The translations under genes were made by a program, and so were the position numbers. The notes beneath the pieces were generated by a model that saw nothing but the letters and a program-made list of their open reading frames with translations, had not been told where the DNA came from and made no database searches. Positions 1-10,291 of a stretch of 64,000 nt of DNA are shown in pieces (the first letter of the stretch is position 1; each line of letters opens with the position of its first letter). The DNA is from Pisolithus tinctorius (taxonomy: Eukaryota; Basidiomycota; Agaricomycetes; Boletales; Pisolithaceae). The stretch spans positions 868,001 through 932,000 of the forward strand of contig JANFAH010000024.1 in the NCBI GenBank assembly GCA_024663395.1, read 5' to 3'.

Positions 1-2765
1 GTTGGACCAGGCAACAAGTATTATTGGAACTATCACCCAAACCTCACCGGTATGCAGTATGGGTGAAAAAATTAAATATTTACTGATGTATTATTCAACA
101 GGGCAGCCTTGTGATTCATCTGGAAACCCCCTCCCAGTTGGACAGCCATCCCCAGAAACTCCTTCTGAAAAGCAACCTAATGATTGGTTGCCATATTCCA
201 GTCGTTTGGAGTTCGAGCTAGCTGACTTTCTGTTCACCCACAGCCAAATGTCTGCTGCCAACATAAATGAGTTGCTAGATCTCTGGATTGCAACGCTGCT
301 TGGTGCTGGCAGCCAGCCAGTCTTCAAGGATAGCGCTGAAATGTACAAGACAATCAATCACACTATACTTGGTGATGTACAGTGGGAGAATTTTTGCATA
401 TCCTATACTGGTGAATGACCAGCTGATAATGTGCCATCATGGATGAATGCTGCGTACGATATTTGGTTCTGGGACCCTTATGATGTTATTTGCGATATGC
501 TTTCCTGACCTGATTTTTCAGGTGACATGGATTACTGGCCATTTCAGGAATATGAAAGTGCGACGGACAAGAGACAATGGGAGGATTTCATGTCTGGTGA
601 TTGGGTGTGGACACAAGTGGTGCATCAGTTATCTTCTATGTCTCTGAGCACTGTACTAATGGCATGCAAATAACAGGATATAATTTCTCGTGATTCAACC
701 ACACACGGGTCTACCTTCGTTCCAATCATCCTTGGCAGTGACAAGACAACCATGTCAGTCGCAACCAGTCAAAATGACTATTATCCCCTCTACCTTTCGA
801 CAGGTAACATAAGCAACAAAGTTCATCATGCTCATCACAATAGTGTCGCTCTCATCACTTTCCTTGCAATCCCACATAGTAAGTGCATCTGATAGATACA
901 TAGGAAAGTAATGGTGCTAATGAGAGATATACTTGTAGTGGACAAAGAACATGCACCCACCGATGCGTTCTGACAATTCTGCCACCAACTCTTTCATGCA
1001 TCACTCACATATATCCTTCGCAATCTCAAGCCTGTGATGACCAAACCAACTGTTATGCAGTTTGGTGATGGACACTATCACCACATCATTTTTGGACTTG
1101 GCCCTTACATCACCGATTACGAGGAACAAGTCCTTTTGGCATGTATTGTGCAAGGGTGGTGCACAAAGTATGTTTTCCTACTTTCCAACTTTTACTATCA
1201 ACTAGCTAGAATCTCAGATGTCTTGCAATGAGGCAGGAACTCAATAGTGATGTGCTTTATTGGAGTCATGAACATGCAGAAGCACTGATTGAGGAGTTTG
1301 ATCTCAAGACCTTACAGGATGCATATGGCATTGTGGGTGATATAATTGTAAGTATTGTTTCACTTAGATTCTACTGTGCCTGTGTCCTGAAAACCGATTT
1401 CAGCCATTCACCAGCTGCTTTCCACACGCTGACATATACCAACTCATTGCCCCTGACATACTACACCAGATCATCAAAGGGATGTTCAAGGATCACTTGG
1501 TCAAGTGGGTCGAAAGCTATTTGAAGACCATGCATGGCACAACAAAGGCGAATGCAATCTTAGATGATATTGACCAGAGGTATGTCTGCTTTAATTTACA
1601 TCTCTTTCTTTCCTCATGTAGGATACCTTGGAATCACAGCCATCATGCCTTTCACAGGGCTCCATCGCTTTCCTGAGGGCCATCATTTCAAACAGTGGAC
1701 TGGTAAAGACTCAAAGGCACTAATGAAGGTAATTTTAGATTGGTTTGTTTATACAGTCTGTCCTTAATGTTTGACACGTAGGTGTATCTACCTGCCATTG
1801 AGGGGCATGTGCCAACTGAGATTGTGTGAACATTTCATGCTTTGTTGGAGTTCACATACCTCATCCATCACAATGTCCTCACTGAAGAAACCTTGGTTGC
1901 AGTTCAAGATACCATCAACTGCTTTCACAAGTACCGGGAAATATTTCATCAATTGGGTACCATTCAAACCTTTTCCTTACCGCATCAGCATGCCATGAAG
2001 CACTACCCTGATCTTATATGTTTATTCAGGGCACTGAATGGACTTTGCACATCAATCACCGAATCAAAGCATATCAATGCTGTGAAGGACCTATACCGGC
2101 AGACCAATCATAACAAGCTGCTGGGCCAAATGCTCATTATCAATCAGTGCTTAGATAAGTTGGTGGCCTCTCGAAAGGATTTCAACAAATGAGGGATGCT
2201 AGAGGGAAACTGCCTCACAGCAACTATGCAGCTCCTTTCAACTCAAGGTCAGTCACTAGATGATCATATTGATTTTCATCATATTCACATGAAGTAAACA
2301 GATGGCAGAGAGAACGGTGGTACATCACAAGTCCTAGATTCTGGTCCCCATAACGAAGACAATGGTGAGGCTGTGGACTGCCCAATGTCCATAGAGGCAC
2401 ATGTTGAACTTGCTCACACCACCTGTACGTACCTTATTAACCTCAGTAGTGCAGCAGCTCACAATATCAACCTCTTGTGTTCAGAAATGAAGTGGGCCAG
2501 AACCGTGACAGATCTTGCAATAGAGCTTGGCCTATCGCATCTCCCTACCATTTTGGAGGAGTTCCTGCTTCAACAAGCCAATGCTGATGACTGCCATGAT
2601 CTCTGTGACATCCCACTATCTGAGCACCCCATCTACGGCAACAAAATCACCATCATTAATTCTGCAGCTGCACTATTCTATGCACCAAGTGATATCAGTG
2701 GTATTGGTGGCATGCAGCATGAGTATATCTGCTCATGTCATTAATGGCAGAACAGGCCACCCCGG
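1..2765 (+). pseudogene. Plavaka-type transposase, 5' and central part (decayed, interrupted)
   Basis: Translated blocks match the Plavaka (CACTA-like) transposase family of Agaricomycetes: WLPYSSRLEFELADFLF near 190-240, ILGSDKTTMSVATSQNDYYP near 730-780, FGLGPYITDYEEQVLLACIV near 1090-1150, and IKGMFKDHLVKWVESYL near 1475-1525. The helical domain follows at 1630-2190 and a C-terminal block at 2373-2740. The blocks lie in several frames separated by short GT-AG introns, as in intact relatives. In-frame stops occur at about 506-508 (TGA) and 2742-2744 (TAA), so this copy is dead. The 5' end lies before the window. The reading frame breaks off at 2765 and resumes exactly at 22924, across two nested insertions. 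The product would be a DDE-type nuclear DNA transposase; family assignment rests on remembered consensus blocks. Confidence 0.85.
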
Positions 2766-3849
2766 TGTGAGTCAAAGTGTGGAAAGGTGGTGAAAACCAA
2801 CCAAAACCAACACAAAAGACAAATGTAGAGCGAGTGGTGGTGTGCCTCCGCGGAACCTGGAGGGCAGAAACCTGAATGTGGGGGGGGAACTTCAAGGAGA
2901 GGTGCTCCTGGCACAAGTCGATGACAAGTTATGCAGGAGTAGATGAATGGATGATGACTGAGGAGGGGATGCTGAACAGAGTGAAAGTGTTCAGCCGAAA
3001 GGACTTCTTGGAATAATGGACTTCAATAAAAATGTGCTCCTGGTGCAAGTCGTTGACGAGTTACGCAGGAGTGGAGGGATGATTAAGACTGCTGACTAAG
3101 AGGAAGCTTCAGATGAATGATGGAGGCAGATAGACTCTTCCGAATGAGCCTCAACTACCAAGTATACGAATGATGACAGGTAGACCCCTTCGTGGAGCCT
3201 CAACTGTCGATGACGAGATAGGCACTGGACTGACTGCTGGACTGCTTCTGAATTGATTCTGATTGATTGTGGGTAGCTAAGTACATGGGGGTTTATATAC
3301 TGTGGGGGAAGCACTGCTTGTGACAAACAAGGCACAAACACTTGGTAAGTAATGAGTAAGGACTGAGTAATCATGATGAGTAAGTGAGAAATGAAAAGTA
3401 AGCAAGCAAAGAAGATTGGTAAGTATTGGCAATGAACAAGTCAAGGATAGTCAAAATATCACAAAATGAGTCAAATAGAATCAGAAACTGAGTAAGCGCA
3501 CTGATATCACATTAGGGGGTGGCGATGCAAGTTAGATCTCGGCGGAGACATCTCTAGATCCAAAGATGGCATGACAGATGGACAGTGTTTCCAGATAGGG
3601 AAGTATTAATTCCAGAATTGAAGGGCATGAGTCAGGTGTCAAAAGGGGCTAGGGTGTTGGGGGTCTGTGGGGCAATGAGAGCATACGCGATCGCATCTCC
3701 CACCCTTCCATCCTCTCAGCGAAGTTAACAAAAACTTCATGAACGGGGCTCTGATGGAGGAGGAGGAGAAGGGGGGACATCTTCTGCTGGATCTTGCAGT
3801 AAGAAGGCAAGATGCATGTCATACTCGTCATGAATGCGATCAAGGAGGC

Positions 3850-3857
3850 TGGAGGAC
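3850..3857. repeat. Target-site duplication of the KDZ element, left copy
   Basis: TGGAGGAC directly precedes the left terminal inverted repeat; the right copy, GGGAGGAC, is at 22154-22161. Seven of eight bases agree. KDZ/Zisupton elements usually make short duplications of about 8 bp. Confidence 0.7.
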
Positions 3858-3962
3858 GACCCCATGTAGTCAGCTTAGTCACAACATATGGGTAGCCTGC
3901 GCGCCAAATTACCATTACTCATGTAGAGCCTGATGTGGGCCCGTCAAATTAATTAAGTCATA
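3858..3962. repeat. KDZ left terminal inverted repeat
   Basis: This stretch contains GCTTAGTCACAACATATGGG, a GCGCCAAATTA block, and GGGCCCGTCAAATTAATTAA. It matches the reverse complement of 22048-22153 over about 100 bp with a few substitutions and small indels. The outermost bases (GACCCCATGTAGTC against ACATAATGTAGTC) are less well conserved, so the exact tip is uncertain by a few bases. Confidence 0.8.
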
Positions 3963-5960
3963 ACATATGAAGAGGCCTGGAAGCCCAGAGTGACAGCAGG
4001 AAATGAGCAGGCCCGTGACAAGTATATTACAAGAGTCAATCCGTTGCAACTTATTGTCAGGCCCATCATGCATACAGCGGGTGCGCCACAACCCGTGGAC
4101 AGGCCCGTCTGAAGCATGCTGCACCCATCGAAACTGATAGTCGGGCCCATCGAAGGGATAAGGAACCGGTCGGAAAATATGGGCAGGCCCATCGCTAATA
4201 TGGCGGATGATGCGACATCCGATTGACGGGCCCGTCCAAGGGGTGGTCTACCCGTCTAATCTTATGGGCAGGCCTGTCGGGAAAATATCAGATGATGTTA
4301 CACCCCAGGGCGGGTCAGTGGGAGGGGTGCGATAGCTATCAGAAGATATGGGTAGGGCCCGGATCTTATGCGCAGGCCCGCCATGTATATCACGGATGGG
4401 GTCGCAACCCATGGGGGGGCCCGGGGAATGGATGAAACATCCATGGGAACATATGGGCAGGCCCGTCGGGTATATAGCGGATGATGTGGTAACACGAGGA
4501 CAGGCCCGTAAAAGGGGGGCGGCATGTACACCAACAAATGTCAGGCCCGCCACGTATATAACGGATGAGGTCTCATCCCATGTGGGGGCCCGGGGAATGG
4601 ATGAAACATCCATGGGAACATATGGACAGGCCCGTCGGGTATGTCGCGGATGATGTCGTAACACGCGGATGGGCCCGTAAAAGGGGTGTGGCATGTACAC
4701 TAACATATGGAAGGCCTGCGATGTATATAACTGATGAGGTCTCAACCCATGGACGGGCTCGGCAATGAGATGATCCATGCGACGAATGATATGGGCAGGC
4801 CCGTCAGGTATATAGCGGATGATGTGGTAAAACACGGACGGGCCCATAAACGGGGTGCGGCATGTACACTAACATATGGCAGGCCCGCCATGTATATAAA
4901 GGATGAGGTCTCAACCCATGGACGGGCTCGGCAATGAGATGATCCATGCGACGAATGATATGGGCAGGCCCGTCAGGTATATAGCGGATGATGTGGTAAA
5001 ACACGGACGGGCCCGTAAACGGGGTGCGGCATGTACACTAACATATGGCAGGCCTGCCATGTATATAACGGATTGGGTCTCATCCCATGGACGGGCCCGA
5101 CAATGAGATGAGGCATGCGACGAATGTTATGGGCAGGCCCGTCGGGTATATAGCGGAAGATGTGGTAACACATGGACGGGCCCGTAAAAGAGGGCGGCAT
5201 GTACACTGACATATGGCAGGCCCGCCATCTATATAGCGGATGAGGTCTCAACCCATTGACGCGCCGAGAAAGGAGATGATCCATACGACAAATCTTATGG
5301 GCAGGCCCGTTGGGTATATAGCGGATGATGTGGTAACACGAGGACGGGCCGTAGAAGGGGTGCGGCATGAGCACTAACATATGGCAGGCCCGCCATGTAT
5401 ATAACGGACAAGGTCTCAACCGATGGATGGGCCCATGCATGGGAGGACCCGTCCAACAAATCTTATGGGGAGGCCCGTCGGGTACATATTGGATAATTTG
5501 TGCGACAAGAACGGGCCTGTGCATGGGATGTTCCATCCGAAAAATCATATAGGAAGGCACGACGGGTGTATCTTGGATGGGGTCGAAACCTATGGACGGG
5601 CCCGTCCATGGTGAATTCTATCCAACTAATGGTATGGGAGGGCCAATTGTGTCTATAGCGGATGGTGTTCGAAATCAGGGACGGGCCCATTGAACGGATA
5701 CGATTTCGATCTGATAATGCGAACAGGCCTGGCAAATATATCTCAGATGAGGTGACAACCCACGGAAGAGCCCGTACAAGTAATGTTGTGCGCGTGAAAT
5801 GTTATGGGTGGGCCCGTCGGGTAGATATCGGACGACATCGCAAACCACGAATGGGCAAATAGAAGGAAGATTGTACCAGTCGCAACCAATGGGCAGGGCC
5901 TCTGGGATATATCCGATCCAATCAAAAGCAAGCAACGGGCCAGTCCATGGGTGGTCCGCA
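3930..5960. repeat. KDZ left subterminal array: GGGCCCG palindromes in ~169 bp tandem units
   Basis: The core GACGGGCCCGTC and close variants recur every 50-90 bp. Between about 4380 and 5620 they sit in tandem units of about 169 bp. The phrase GGGCAGGCCCGTCGGGTATA, or a variant of it, recurs near 4455, 4622, 4792, 4961, 5130, 5300 and 5467. Each unit also has CATGTACACTAACATATGG and a second palindrome. Outside the tandem part (3930-4380 and 5620-5960) the palindrome continues in less regular spacing. Open frames through this array are repeat artefacts. Such arrays are plausible multi-site binding platforms for the transposase. Confidence 0.85.
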
Positions 5961-6677
5961 AGTCAAACCCAATGGCCGACTGTGTCGCGTATGTGGCAGA
6001 TTCCTCCCCACTCTGCTGACAGGCATCTCCAAGAATGTTGGGCGAGGCTAAACCAAGATGGAAGACATGCTCATTATCGATATGGCGCCTGTCGTCGCAA
6101 CCCGTGGAGGTGTCCACTGTCGCTATCGTAGATGATAGCAAAGTATGTGAACAACCAGTAGAGGAAATGTATCCAGCCCATGTCATCACCAAATTGTTGC
6201 AGTATTGAGTGCGGCCTCCGGAAATCATATCCGATCTGATTTTCAAGCTGGAATTGAAGGTGCAATATCAATGCACCGTGGATAGCTTCGATTGCCTTTC
6301 CAGGCGGTTGACCACATATCGGGTGCCAACTCATGTCGTAAGTCGAAAATATTGCAAATGTGGCGTCGGTACTCTTGGATTTCAGGATTTCCATCGGGCC
6401 ATCTACCTCTTGACCGAAATCGAATGGCTGCCGTGCAACGTCCTGCCAACACCTCCAATGATTGGCAAATGCATCTAACAGACGCCGTCTGCCAGTACAT
6501 GACGGCAAGGCTGCATGAAGAAATAGTGGACGGCCCGCGTGCCCTGCCGGCAATATCCATTCCAATGCAAATAGCTTGCGAGGCGGATCACATTCTGGCC
6601 GTCATCATACAAGCATATCGAGAATGCGGTGAGTACACAAGATCCGCCAAATGAAAAGTGATTAAAAGCATCAACAA
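5961..6677. other. KDZ interior between left array and TET/JBP gene; possible 5' exons
   Basis: No protein family is recognisable here. A plus-strand frame over about 6292-6654 ends beside a good splice donor (GTGAGT at 6630), and an acceptor (AAGCAG) lies near 6703, just before the TET/JBP-like frame. Part of this stretch may therefore be an N-terminal exon of that gene. The phases do not join cleanly in my reading, so no exon is claimed. Confidence 0.4.
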
Positions 6678-7664
6678 GTGACCCGCGACATAAAGCAGGG
6701 TGTTCAGACCGACCTGGCCCGTTCAAACGATATGGAAATTACACGTCCTACAGTGGTGATCGACAAGGAGGGCAGCATCCTGCTATGGTATCTTCCAAAC
6801 GCCATCAGCCAAGCCTATCAGGTTGACCTTCTGAATTTCGGATTGCTTGCAACGCTAACATGGGGAGCAGTCAGAAGTTTGGAATTCTCTTGGACTGCTC
6901 AGCATTCCACTTCAACGGAGCCTGAAGTCACATGGAATGGGAGGATGGCGGAACGATGGGAAGAACTTTCGCAACGACGCAAATCTTAAAGGCGCGATAG
7001 ACCTCTCACCCGCATGGTTTCAACAAGGGCATGGGGTATGGAATACGCTATTGGCACATGGGTCAGGCTGAAATGCAGTTTCAAGCCGAGCAATGATGCG
7101 CATCATCCCGAAGTATCGCGACTCTTAAAGTCAAAATCGCAACCGAAGGAGGTACGCGAATGGCTGCAGTGCACGGCTGGGCTACAAGCCGTCCTATCGG
7201 GAGCACTGCGTATCATGCACCCGAAAATGTACCTGCACGGACGGGAGGCAATAAGACGACTCAGATCAAAGGCTGCCGAACGGCAGGATGAAGATATGGA
7301 GGCCGTCTTGCCAATGTGGAACTCGGTCTACAGTTCTATGTCGGTAATGGTGAATCGCGCTTCACCCGCACATAAAGATACGAATGGCCGGAAGGTATGG
7401 CTAGACACCCTGCTTACCGTCGGCAACTATCCGCGGCTCCACTTCTTGGTCCCGGAGCTCGGAATACGGCTGCAGTACAATCCGGGCACTGTAATTGCAC
7501 TTGCGGGTTCGGCATTGATTCACCAAGTCGACGGCATAGATGGCGATCGGGCATGCCTGGCATATTACATGCGAGAGAATGTCCATCGATACGTTCAAGT
7601 CCCACTATGTGAGAGGCCGCACATATCGGACATAGCAAGGGATTTGCGGGCAGCGCAGACATAA
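6678..7664 (+). CDS. TET/JBP-like 2-oxoglutarate/Fe(II) DNA dioxygenase (KDZ cargo)
   Basis: The frame contains TRPTVVIDKEGSILLWYLPN (6735-6800), then a 49-nt intron (about 6820-6870), then DLSPAWFQQGH (6998-7033). The core follows: an iron-binding H-x-D in SPAHKDTNGR (H at 7371-7373), LGIRLQ, PGTVIALAGSALIHQV with the distal His at 7520-7522, and GDRACLAYYMRENV with the Arg that contacts 2-oxoglutarate. This is the pattern of the fungal TET_JBP family, which oxidises 5-methylcytosine or thymine in DNA. Frame continuity around 7034-7088 needs either a very short 17-nt excision or an unrecognised intron, so the gene may be damaged there. The true start is unresolved: an ATG lies near 6738 and upstream exons are possible. 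The stop is at 7662-7664. Confidence 0.7.
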
Positions 7665-7797
7665 AGACATGGGCATATTAATTTATTGAGGCATATCGAA
7701 AGATCATTCTCAATGTTCGGGGTCGTCATTGTGCCGAAATCATGGTTCTTTGCATATCGATCTCTGTCATGCCAGGTGCAGTGGGAGATGATTATAT

Positions 7798-9719
7798 CTA
7801 CTCTACACAAGTACACAATTCGCATCTAGCCCCATCGGTGTACAATCCCAACATCTGGGCCATGCATGTCAACCGCTCAAATAATTCTTCTACTTCTGCA
7901 TTAAGGTCAGGGAGAAGCGCCTCTACTCTGCGTGCAATGTTCATGTAACTCTCCACCCGCGATTCCAATGTCCCATGGAGGCGATCCTTGATGGGGGACT
8001 TGTCCGATGGCCAAAGGTCCTAAGTATATTGTCAGTATGCCCTGCCTATGACAGTTGAAATTCGGAGCTTGTACCCTGAAATACCTTTGTGCAATGGTCT
8101 GCACCTCATCGGAGCACAAAACGCGCGAGTCGCTTGCATAGTTCGATGCAGCCGTCAACCACCACGGAAGCACAAACCCGCCATCTTCCTGCAGGTGCGG
8201 AGTCCACTGCGGCAGTAATTCCATAACGTGCGAGCAGGTATCGGACATCTGCGCCTCTGGAACACGAGACAGGGCATTGCGGAAGGTTTCTTCTGTCCAT
8301 CCCCCCATATGTTGCAGCATGTACGACGTAGGAAACGGGAGCCGATAACAATTTTGCGTGACTGCTATCGGGATGAGACAGTCCAGGGTACTCTGAATAA
8401 TAGTGAGTCAATGCCTTGCAATCTCTCTAGCACAGAACACTCACCATATCAATGCAGAGATTGCGATACCAGTGTGCTGGCCATGTGGCCACGGTCGGCA
8501 GTTGTACTAGGTGCCGAACGGCAGTATCGATGCGGCAGCTCATGTACATGAAGATCATGTCCATGACTGACTGCCGGGCCAGGTATCGAGGTTGTGCTGC
8601 AAACCGCTGAAGGCCTATCACAGCGAATGGGTCATAGAAGGTGTCCAAATCAGCGATTTGACGGAGGGATCTCTCTGCTTCCTCCCGAAGGTCCATCCGT
8701 CGTAGTACCACATAGGCGAAATCTGTTGCCGTCCGTGCCATTGCATCCGCGACTGCTGGATCAAACTGGTCATTTGGATGGAAAGGGAAATGATACCGGA
8801 CGGGACGACGGGTGAGCCTAAGCTGATGAACGGCCCAATATACTGCATGGGAGTCAAGTGAGGATAGGAACATTGTCTGGGGTGCTTACTGGCATGATCA
8901 GCTCCTGGACGCACGAAACCATGCACCTCCATTTCCCACTTCTCCTCATCGGACAGGTCGTGGCCTGTACTGTGTCGAGCAGCTGGATTAATTGCATTCT
9001 ATGAAATGAAACTCACCCATCCAGGCGGAACATAGGCACGTAAATTTCTGTTGCAGTCGGTGCCGTTCTGCACGGAATAAAACATCCGGCTGATCTTCAA
9101 GAATTGGCACCTGGGGATTGCTGATGTCTTCAAAAAGGAATCGGGTGTCTATACTATCAATGAAAATTACCGACGGGGTTGAATGGGCCAATGAACACTT
9201 ACCGTCGGATGGGGGTTGCGCGGGTAGTTCCAAAGTTATGTCAGTGTCCATCGCTGTATTCGTCAGACGGCAATCCAAACATGTACAAAATCAACTTGAC
9301 ATACGGGTATCATTCCCATCCGGTGATGTGACTGAATGGTGGGAGTCGGATCCTTGCAAGGAGGGGGGTGGAGGTGGGATGAGGGCATTGTCAGTCTCAT
9401 CTTCATCAGACTGTGGCGGGGGGGTTTGCTCCTCGCTATCGTCGCTGGCTTCGCTAGGTTGTGGCGGTGGCACCTCCTCGGCCGCGACCTCAAGATCGTT
9501 AGGAGGTGGCGGGGGTGGTGGAATGTCATCCTCAGGAGGCGGTGGGGGGGGCGGAATGTCATCCTCAGGAGGCGGAGGGGGGGGCGGAATGTCATCCTCA
9601 GGAGGCGGTGGGGGGGGCAGAATGTCATCCTCAGGAGGCGGCGGGGGGGGTGGAAATGGATCAACCATTGATGTGGAAACCTCAGAAAGCCGTGGTTGAG
9701 GTGGAAGGTGCTCCGGCAT
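7798..9719 (-). CDS. KDZ cargo protein with PPPPPPPEDDI tandem repeats, function unknown
   Basis: I assembled eight exons: 9305-9719, 9203-9253, 9017-9148, 8890-8982, 8445-8842, 8075-8392 and 7798-8019 in transcription order, the first being the long repeat exon (seven spliced blocks in all). All junctions are GT-AG and in phase, giving about 542 residues from the ATG at 9719. Residues about 20-65 are a low-complexity block in which a run of seven prolines plus EDDI repeats five times, followed by acidic Ser/Glu stretches. The rest (for example DLSDEEKWEMEVHGFVRPGA and ADAMARTATDFAYVVLRRMD) looks globular and mostly helical. I do not recognise a family. It lies in the same orientation as the two genes upstream of it within the KDZ element, with tight spacing. 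Confidence 0.65.
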
Positions 9720-9742
9720 CTGGCTATGTCGACCGTGGCTCG

Positions 9743-10290
9743 TCAACCGTCGGATGGTTCCTGCCTTTTGACCCCTCCTTGAGGGGCCTGCGGATTGCAG
9801 AGGGTCCTCCCCCCTGGCTTCGATTTGCCGAATACGAACTACGAATGATTAATGGAATTGTGGTATGAAATTGAATGAACCAAACCTCCGGGATTGAAGC
9901 GTACTCCGTGGGGAATGTTTTCGGCCATAGTGGATGGATGCTAAACAATTTCACTTGTCGGAAGCCGTTGCCGCTCCGAATATCAATGTTCCACACCCAA
10001 CCGTGGGAACATCTGCCACGAGGCGGGAGTTGAGAATGTCATGTTTCCGTGCCCAGTATGAAAGATAAATGCTGGCTGCCTGGCATGTAATCCAGTAGAA
10101 ATACCAACAACTACATAGCAATGGCATGGGTGCCCACAAATTCGTGTGTGAGTCAACACGAAACGATTGGGGCCCTGCGTAACCGGGGTGGGGCATGCAC
10201 CCTGACATGACCTTTGCAACCTGAACTGCATCAATGATTTCATTGCCTCTATAATAGTATATGTACATGCAGATCCAAACTCCATCCAAG
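9743..10290 (-). CDS. Possible small KDZ cargo gene, unrecognised
   Basis: A plausible terminal exon pair reads GWVWNIDIRSGNGFRQVKLF ... TEYASIPE, an intron of about 48 nt near 9842-9889, then FVFGKSKPGG ... GGVKRQEPSDG and a stop at 9743-9745. Upstream, frames near 9990-10290 contain SGCMPHPGYAGPQSFRVDSH and a Cys/Trp-rich stretch, but I could not join them in phase. The gene would fill the gap between the proline-repeat protein and the 781-aa protein on the same strand. No family is recognised and the 5' half of the model is uncertain. Confidence 0.4.
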
Positions 10291-10291
10291 A

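Noticed and set aside
4223..5614. Many overlapping frames of 60-200 codons on both strands
   Set aside because: They are produced by the ~169 bp tandem units of the left KDZ array and encode the same short phrases repeatedly; no start or splice context supports them.
3930..5960. CRISPR array
   Set aside because: Regular repeats with spacers were considered, but the units are ~169 bp tandem duplications in a eukaryotic transposon. There are no 20-40 bp unique spacers and no cas genes.
9336..9671. Plus-strand Gly/Arg-rich frames opposite the proline-repeat gene
   Set aside because: They mirror the proline codons of the minus-strand gene, whose introns and frame continuity are well supported.
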